This document shows, piece by piece, positions 4,639 to 6,608 of a DNA stretch of 6,608 nt. The translations under genes were made by a program, and so were the position numbers. Source of the stretch: Thermoleophilia bacterium. Lineage in GTDB: Bacteria; Actinomycetota; Thermoleophilia; Gaiellales; Gaiellaceae. The notes beneath the pieces are model-generated. The model saw only the letters and a list, made by a program, of their open reading frames with translations, did no database searches and had not been told where the DNA came from. Position 1 is the stretch's first letter; the number at the start of each line of letters is the position of its first letter. The stretch is from the NCBI GenBank assembly GCA_029858755.1, contig JAOUEK010000113.1, positions 1-6,608 on the forward strand, given 5' to 3'.

Positions 4639-5976
4639 GTGCAGCCGCCGGAGGTGAGCTACGCCCGCAGCGGCGACGTCGCGATCGCGTACCAAGTCGT
4701 CGGCACCGGATCTCCTGACATCGTCTTCGTACGCGGCGTCACGGGCGACCTGCTGTCGACGTGGGAGCAACCGCTGCTCGTACGCCACGTCGAGGGGCTC
4801 GCCGCCTGTGGTCGTGTTCTGATGCTCGACAAGCGGGGGACGGGCCTGTCCGACCGCGTACGCGAGGTGCAGTCGGTCGAGACCGCGATGGACGACGTCC
4901 GCGCCGTGATGGACGCCGCCGGCTCGGACACCGCCGTGCTCTGGACGGGCGGCATCAGCACCGGCATCGGGGTGCTCTTCGCGGCGACCTACCCCGAGCG
5001 CTGCGCCGGTCTCGTCCTCTTCGACCCTAGGATCAGAGGAACCCGCTCGACCGAGTACCCCTGGGCTCCCACCGAGGAGGAATGGCGCGACCGGCTCACC
5101 GAGGTCCGGGCCGGCTGGGGAGAGCGACGCTATCTGGAGGACCTCGCGCGCGAATGGGCACCGGAGGCGGCGGAGGACGATGCCTTCCGCGACTGGTTCG
5201 TCTGGCACATGCGCCGCAGCCTGAGCCCTGGTGCCGCGCTCACCTCGTTCCGTGCCGCGATGGAGCTCGACGTGACGGACGTCCTGGCGGCAGTCCGCGT
5301 GCCGACGCTCGTCCTCCCGCGGCCTGCGCTCCCCGGCCCCGGGCACTTCGCGGCGCAGAGGATCCGAGGCGCCGCGATCGCCGAGCTGCCGGGGCTCCGC
5401 GGCGTCTACACCTGGGTCGACGACGACGCACACCGCGCGACGATGGAGGCGACCGAGCAGTTCGTCTCGGGGCTCACGCAGCGCAGCGGCTCGACGCGGG
5501 TGCTCACCACCGTCCTCTTCACGGACATCGTCGGCTCGACCGAGCGTGCGGCCCGCATCGGCGACGCGGCGTGGAGCGACCTCCTCCAGCGGCACCATGC
5601 GCTCGTGCGACGTGAGCTTGCACGCTTTCAGGGCCGCGAGCTCGACACGGCGGGTGACGGCTTCTTCGCCGCCTTCGACGGGCCGGCGCGCGCCGTCCAG
5701 GCGGCCGCCGCGATCCGCGAGGGGCTGCGATCGGTCGAGATCGAGATCCGGGCCGGGCTCCACACCGGGGAGTGCGAGCTCAGCGACGGGAAGATCGCGG
5801 GCATCGCCGTCTCGATCGGAGCCCGGATCTCGTCGCTCGCCTCCCCCGGCGAGGTGCTCGTCTCGGGCACCGTCAAGGATCTCGTCGCCGGCTCGGGGCT
5901 GCGGTTCGAAGACCGCGGCGAGCACCGGCTCCACGGCGTCCCAGAGCCCTGCAGGGTGTTCGCGCTGGCCTCCTGA
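4639..5976 (+). CDS. Alpha/beta-hydrolase-like domain fused to class III adenylate/guanylate cyclase domain
   Basis: A 445-aa soluble two-domain protein. Residues 1-278 form an alpha/beta-hydrolase-like domain (SYARSGDVAIAYQVVG at the N-terminus, LDKRGTGLSD near 64, FAATYPERCAGLVLFD near 114-129). Residues 285-445 form a class III nucleotidyl cyclase domain. Aligned on mycobacterial Rv1625c numbering from memory, both metal aspartates are kept (Asp296 in LFTDIVGST and Asp340 in GDGFF), as is transition-state Arg396. The adenine-selecting Lys is Asp336, the adenine-selecting Asp is Lys385, and the transition-state Asn is Ser392. In the hydrolase half, GISTG (105-109) is offset from the usual nucleophile elbow and the usual acid before the last strands is missing (PRPALPGPGHF), although His265 remains. 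The likely role is a sensor-regulated signalling enzyme; its activity is uncertain. GTG 4639 is chosen by GGAGAG and by the typical N-terminus. Confidence 0.88.
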   Translation: MQPPEVSYARSGDVAIAYQVVGTGSPDIVFVRGVTGDLLSTWEQPLLVRHVEGLAACGRVLMLDKRGTGLSDRVREVQSVETAMDDVRAVMDAAGSDTAVLWTGGISTGIGVLFAATYPERCAGLVLFDPRIRGTRSTEYPWAPTEEEWRDRLTEVRAGWGERRYLEDLAREWAPEAAEDDAFRDWFVWHMRRSLSPGAALTSFRAAMELDVTDVLAAVRVPTLVLPRPALPGPGHFAAQRIRGAAIAELPGLRGVYTWVDDDAHRATMEATEQFVSGLTQRSGSTRVLTTVLFTDIVGSTERAARIGDAAWSDLLQRHHALVRRELARFQGRELDTAGDGFFAAFDGPARAVQAAAAIREGLRSVEIEIRAGLHTGECELSDGKIAGIAVSIGARISSLASPGEVLVSGTVKDLVAGSGLRFEDRGEHRLHGVPEPCRVFALAS

Positions 5977-6061
5977 CGTCGCCAAGCGTGCCCACGGCCC
6001 GAGCCCTACGAGCCTCGTGGCGGGCGTGTCGGGGGCCCGCGGAGCAGGATGGCGTAGATGG
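5977..6061. other. Spacer after the cyclase gene with hairpin potential
   Basis: An 85-bp region between the cyclase stop and the VOC remnant. It has no coding signal beyond shadows and contains the hairpins described for 6003-6040. Confidence 0.4.
6003..6040 (+). terminator. Possible hairpin terminator of the cyclase gene
   Basis: Two overlapping hairpins are possible 26-64 nt past the cyclase stop. In the first, GCCC (6003-6006) with ACGA (6008-6011) pairs with TCGT (6015-6018) and GGGC (6022-6025). In the second, GCGGGC (6020-6025) pairs with GCCCGC (6035-6040). They share bases, so only one can form at a time. There is no U-run, as is common in actinobacteria. Confidence 0.3.
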
Positions 6062-6360
6062 GCCGAAGCGCTCGGCGAACGTCCAGCGGTGACCCTCGAG
6101 GCCCTCGGCACGGTACTGGCGCTGGCTTCCCGCGGCGTTCTCCTCGACCGGCGACGGGACGCCCGCACCAGCGGCTTCCGCAGTCGCGAAGTGCTCGTCG
6201 AACCGTCGACGTGAACGAGCACGCAGTCCAAGACCCCGGTGCACGTCGAGCCATCTCTCCGCCTCGGCGCACCGCTCCGCACGGTGTCGCGGCGACCGGT
6301 AGCCGAGACCGGCCCAGCCGAGCATCACCATCGTCGTCACCGACACGCACGTTGACATCG
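6062..6360 (-). pseudogene. Decayed VOC (glyoxalase/bleomycin-resistance-like) gene
   Basis: Three pieces in different minus-strand frames read together as one VOC-fold protein. VNVRVGDD (about 6356-6333) leads, after one surplus base near 6332, to MVMLGWAGLGYRSP and RCAEAERWLDV (6331-6242). After a shift near 6241 comes TGVLDCVLVHVD (6240-6205), and after a shift back near 6204 come FDEHFATAEAAGA and YRAEGLEGHRWTFAER (6202-6068). This order, with a GD-x-VMLGW strand, a V-VDD-x-D-HF-A-AGA helix and a closing YRAED-EGHRW-F strand, is that of PhnB/glyoxalase-like VOC proteins. About 50 N-terminal residues expected in the family are absent, since the GNAT stop lies only about 45 bp upstream. No intact frame covers it. 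Sequencing indels could explain the frameshifts but not the missing 5' end. Confidence 0.7.
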
Positions 6361-6376
6361 GACGACCGCACGGTGG

Positions 6377-6392
6377 CGCTCGGCGCCGAGCG
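6377..6392 (-). terminator. 16-bp perfect palindrome, probable terminator of the GNAT gene
   Basis: CGCTCGGCGCCGAGCG is perfectly self-complementary and would fold into a 6-bp stem with a GCGC loop. It begins 9 nt past the TGA of the GNAT gene on the minus strand, the usual place for a hairpin terminator. No T-run follows. Confidence 0.5.
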
Positions 6393-6401
6393 TCGCCTCG
6401 C

Positions 6402-6608
6402 TCACACCCGCTTCCAGAAGACGGTCGTGTCGCAGAGCCGCCCGTCCGGGTAGAGCGCGTAGTCCGGGATCACGCCGGCCCTCGTCCAGCCCATGCGCCC
6501 GTAGAGCCGCTCCGCCGCATCGCCGGTGACGGTGTCCAGCACGAGCAGCGTCTTCCCCTCCGCGCGCGCCTGAGCCTCCGCTGCTTCCATCAATAGGCGC
6601 GCGATGCC
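6402..6608 (-). CDS. GNAT-family N-acetyltransferase, C-terminal part (partial)
   Basis: The frame runs in from the right edge and stops at TGA 6402, giving the last 68 residues. GIARLLMEAAEAQARAEG matches the end of GNAT motif A and the following helix, where acetyl-CoA pyrophosphate is bound. LLVLDTVTGDAAERLYGRMGWTRAG matches motif B, with the typical strand, then A-x-x-LY-x-x-x-GW. VIPDYALYPDGRLCDTTVFWKRV forms the closing strands of the fold. The family transfers acetyl from acetyl-CoA to an amine. The ALYPDGRLCDTTVFWK ending is common in small GNATs that acetylate small molecules or antibiotics, but the substrate cannot be inferred here. The start and the first half of motif A lie outside the window. 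Confidence 0.88.
   Translation of the reverse strand, partial: GIARLLMEAAEAQARAEGKTLLVLDTVTGDAAERLYGRMGWTRAGVIPDYALYPDGRLCDTTVFWKRV

Noticed and set aside
3481..6282. 933-aa open frame on the minus strand
   Set aside because: It runs antisense across the cyclase fusion and overlaps the membrane-protein gene in another frame. The composition is Arg/Ala/Pro/Gly-rich with no domain, typical of stop-poor shadow frames in GC-rich DNA. Only a short stretch near 6205-6240 is meaningful, as part of the VOC remnant.
6058..6453. 131-aa plus-strand frame over the gap and the GNAT 3' end
   Set aside because: No recognisable domain, and it overlaps the GNAT gene and the VOC remnant, which has the coherent signal on the other strand.
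1..6608. CRISPR array, insertion sequence, tRNA/rRNA, phage, toxin-antitoxin or defence gene
   Set aside because: I saw no direct-repeat array, transposase motif, terminal inverted repeats, tRNA-like cloverleaf or defence-family motif. The window looks like ordinary chromosomal metabolic and signalling genes.

Overview
The window is very GC-rich (roughly 70% by eye), densely coding, uses GTG and TTG starts freely, and has several TANNNT -10 hexamers sitting about 6 nt in front of start codons, as in leaderless transcripts. Together with an alpha/beta-hydrolase/cyclase fusion and an actinobacterial type of uridine-kinase-like protein, this points to a high-GC actinobacterium. A Thermoleophilia-type soil lineage would fit, but that is an inference without any marker gene.

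Layout. 1-170 (+): the 3' end of a probable CoA-pyrophosphatase-like Nudix gene. 286-825 (+): a complete ADP-ribose-pyrophosphatase-like Nudix hydrolase with a leaderless-type promoter. 829-1890 (-): an Old Yellow Enzyme of the YqjM class, ending 3 bp from the Nudix gene. 2036-2782 (+): a conserved protein of unknown function with a TTG start, divergent from the OYE and possibly preceded by a 6-codon leaderless micro-ORF. 2743-3471 (-): a uridine-kinase-like P-loop kinase whose 3' end overlaps the preceding gene by 40 bp. 3519-4499 (-): a multi-pass membrane protein of the lysylphosphatidylglycerol-synthase transmembrane (UPF0104) type, TTG start with a strong Shine-Dalgarno. 4639-5976 (+): a divergent fusion of an alpha/beta-hydrolase-like domain and a class III nucleotide cyclase domain. 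6062-6360 (-): a broken VOC/glyoxalase-like gene. 6402-6608 (-): the C-terminal part of a GNAT acetyltransferase running off the right edge.

There is no obvious single pathway. The genes form short divergent or convergent units, most with their own promoter. The two Nudix genes suggest nucleotide and cofactor clean-up, and the OYE suggests reduction of electrophilic enones. The membrane protein and kinase lie on the same strand and could be co-transcribed, although the kinase has its own -10 hexamer.

I found no defence system, CRISPR array, mobile element, tRNA or rRNA. The points most worth a second look are the cyclase domain, where the two adenine-selecting residues are charge-swapped and the transition-state Asn is Ser while both metal Asp are kept; its degenerate hydrolase half; the frameshifted VOC remnant; and the micro-ORF joined to the unknown gene through a TTGA overlap.
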